Source: Candidatus Elarobacter sp. (lineage in GTDB: Bacteria; Vulcanimicrobiota; Vulcanimicrobiia; Vulcanimicrobiales; Vulcanimicrobiaceae). From it: DNA of 13,861 bases. The notes under the pieces were generated by a model that was given only the letters and a program-made list of their open reading frames with translations, was not told the DNA's origin and searched no databases. Shown one piece after another: positions 13,483 to 13,861 of this stretch; within the stretch, counting starts at the first letter, position 1, and each line of letters begins with the position of its first letter. The translations under genes were made by a program, and so were the position numbers. The DNA is taken from NCBI GenBank assembly GCA_030150085.1, contig JASLGJ010000143.1, forward strand, positions 1 to 13,861, read 5' to 3'.

Positions 13483-13861
13483 GTGGGCTTCGCCGTCGCG
13501 ACCGACCGCGCGCTGCTGCGCGAGCTGTGCGCGGACGCGCTCGACCCGGCGCGCGGCGGCGACCCCTGGCAGCGCCTGTGCGCGGCGGACCTGCCGGGCC
13601 TGCTGTTCGCCGAGGAGCGCGGCGGCGCGGGCGGCGGCGCGCTCGAAGCGGCGGTCGTGATGGAGGCGCTGGGCCGGCACCTGGTGCGCGCGCCGTACCA
13701 CACCAGCGCGGTGCTCTGCGCCACGCTGCTGCAGGCGGCGGCGAGCGAGGCGCAGCTGCGGGCCTGGGCGCCGGCCGCGCTGGCCGGCACGGAGCGCTAC
13801 GCGCTGGCCTGCGACGAACCGGGGTGCGTGGGCGAACCGGACCGGATCGCGCTGCGCGCGC
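13483..13861 (+). CDS. Second acyl-CoA dehydrogenase, small-subunit-like (3' end outside window)
   Basis: An open frame from the GTG at 13483 runs without a stop to the window edge, giving 126 residues. It starts two bases after the preceding dehydrogenase gene. The N-terminal pattern is that of FadE-type proteins: helix RALLRELCADAL, then LPGLLFAEERGGAGG (37-51), corresponding to the LGLPEEYGGxG motif, followed by LEAAVVMEALGRHLVRAPYH. The FAD-binding middle and C-terminal domains are outside the window. Lower similarity to the first copy and the loose N-terminus suggest the second subunit of a heteromeric dehydrogenase (inference). Confidence 0.85.
   Translation, partial: MGFAVATDRALLRELCADALDPARGGDPWQRLCAADLPGLLFAEERGGAGGGALEAAVVMEALGRHLVRAPYHTSAVLCATLLQAAASEAQLRAWAPAALAGTERYALACDEPGCVGEPDRIALRA

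Noticed and set aside
818..13861. Ladderane-type lipid cluster
   Set aside because: Although there are a radical SAM protein, ACP and ketosynthase, the FabF/FabZ-like and phytoene-desaturase-like genes of anammox clusters are missing and the rest does not fit.
1..13861. CRISPR arrays, tRNA/rRNA genes, insertion sequences
   Set aside because: I looked for regularly spaced repeats, tRNA-like cloverleaf sequence and transposase motifs and saw none.

Overview
The window is very GC-rich bacterial DNA. It uses GTG starts freely, leaves almost no space between genes, and has long spurious open frames opposite the real genes, as expected at this base composition. No gene fixes the phylum. Soluble acyl-ACP desaturases, fatty acyl-AMP ligases, CFA-type methyltransferases and paired acyl-CoA dehydrogenases are common in Actinobacteria, but other high-GC lineages carry them too, so I leave the taxon open.

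Layout. (1) 1-778, plus strand: a housekeeping end, with the 3' part of a KH-domain RNA-binding protein gene (khpA-like) and rimM. The trmD and rplS genes that often follow rimM are not here. (2) 818-5498, minus strand: a tight five-gene operon transcribed from right to left, acyl carrier protein > CFA-synthase-like methyltransferase > soluble acyl-ACP desaturase > fatty acyl-AMP ligase (FAAL) > FabH-type ketosynthase III. The last three junctions are 4-base stop/start overlaps. (3) 5499-5821: a divergent control region with a strong sigma70-like promoter (TTGACA-18-TATAGT) pointing right. (4) 5822-13861, plus strand: a nine-gene operon running off the window, radical SAM protein > PaaA-like diiron oxygenase > PaaI-like hotdog protein > AlkB-type membrane hydroxylase > plant-type [2Fe-2S] ferredoxin > cytochrome P450 > MATE exporter > acyl-CoA dehydrogenase > second acyl-CoA dehydrogenase (partial).

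Working model (inference). The two divergent operons look like one biosynthetic gene cluster for a heavily oxidised, fatty-acid-derived product. FAAL would activate a free fatty acid as the acyl-AMP and load it onto the dedicated ACP. The desaturase would act on the ACP-bound chain, the methyltransferase could alkylate it, and the ketosynthase could extend or release it. The right-hand operon would add further oxidations through three mechanistically distinct O2-dependent enzymes (PaaA-like diiron, AlkB-type diiron, P450) plus a radical SAM step. The ferredoxin would supply electrons, the hotdog protein could cleave a thioester, the acyl-CoA dehydrogenases could introduce alpha,beta-unsaturation, and the MATE protein could export the product. 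The logic resembles alkyne and polyyne clusters (FAAL + desaturase + ACP, sometimes with P450), but this enzyme set does not match any described cluster I can name.

Most notable details: the CFA-type methyltransferase has lost most of the bicarbonate-pocket residues; a radical SAM enzyme with extra C-terminal cysteines sits beside a PaaA homologue that has no PaaB/PaaC partners in view; and four O2-activating enzymes occur within about 7.5 kb.
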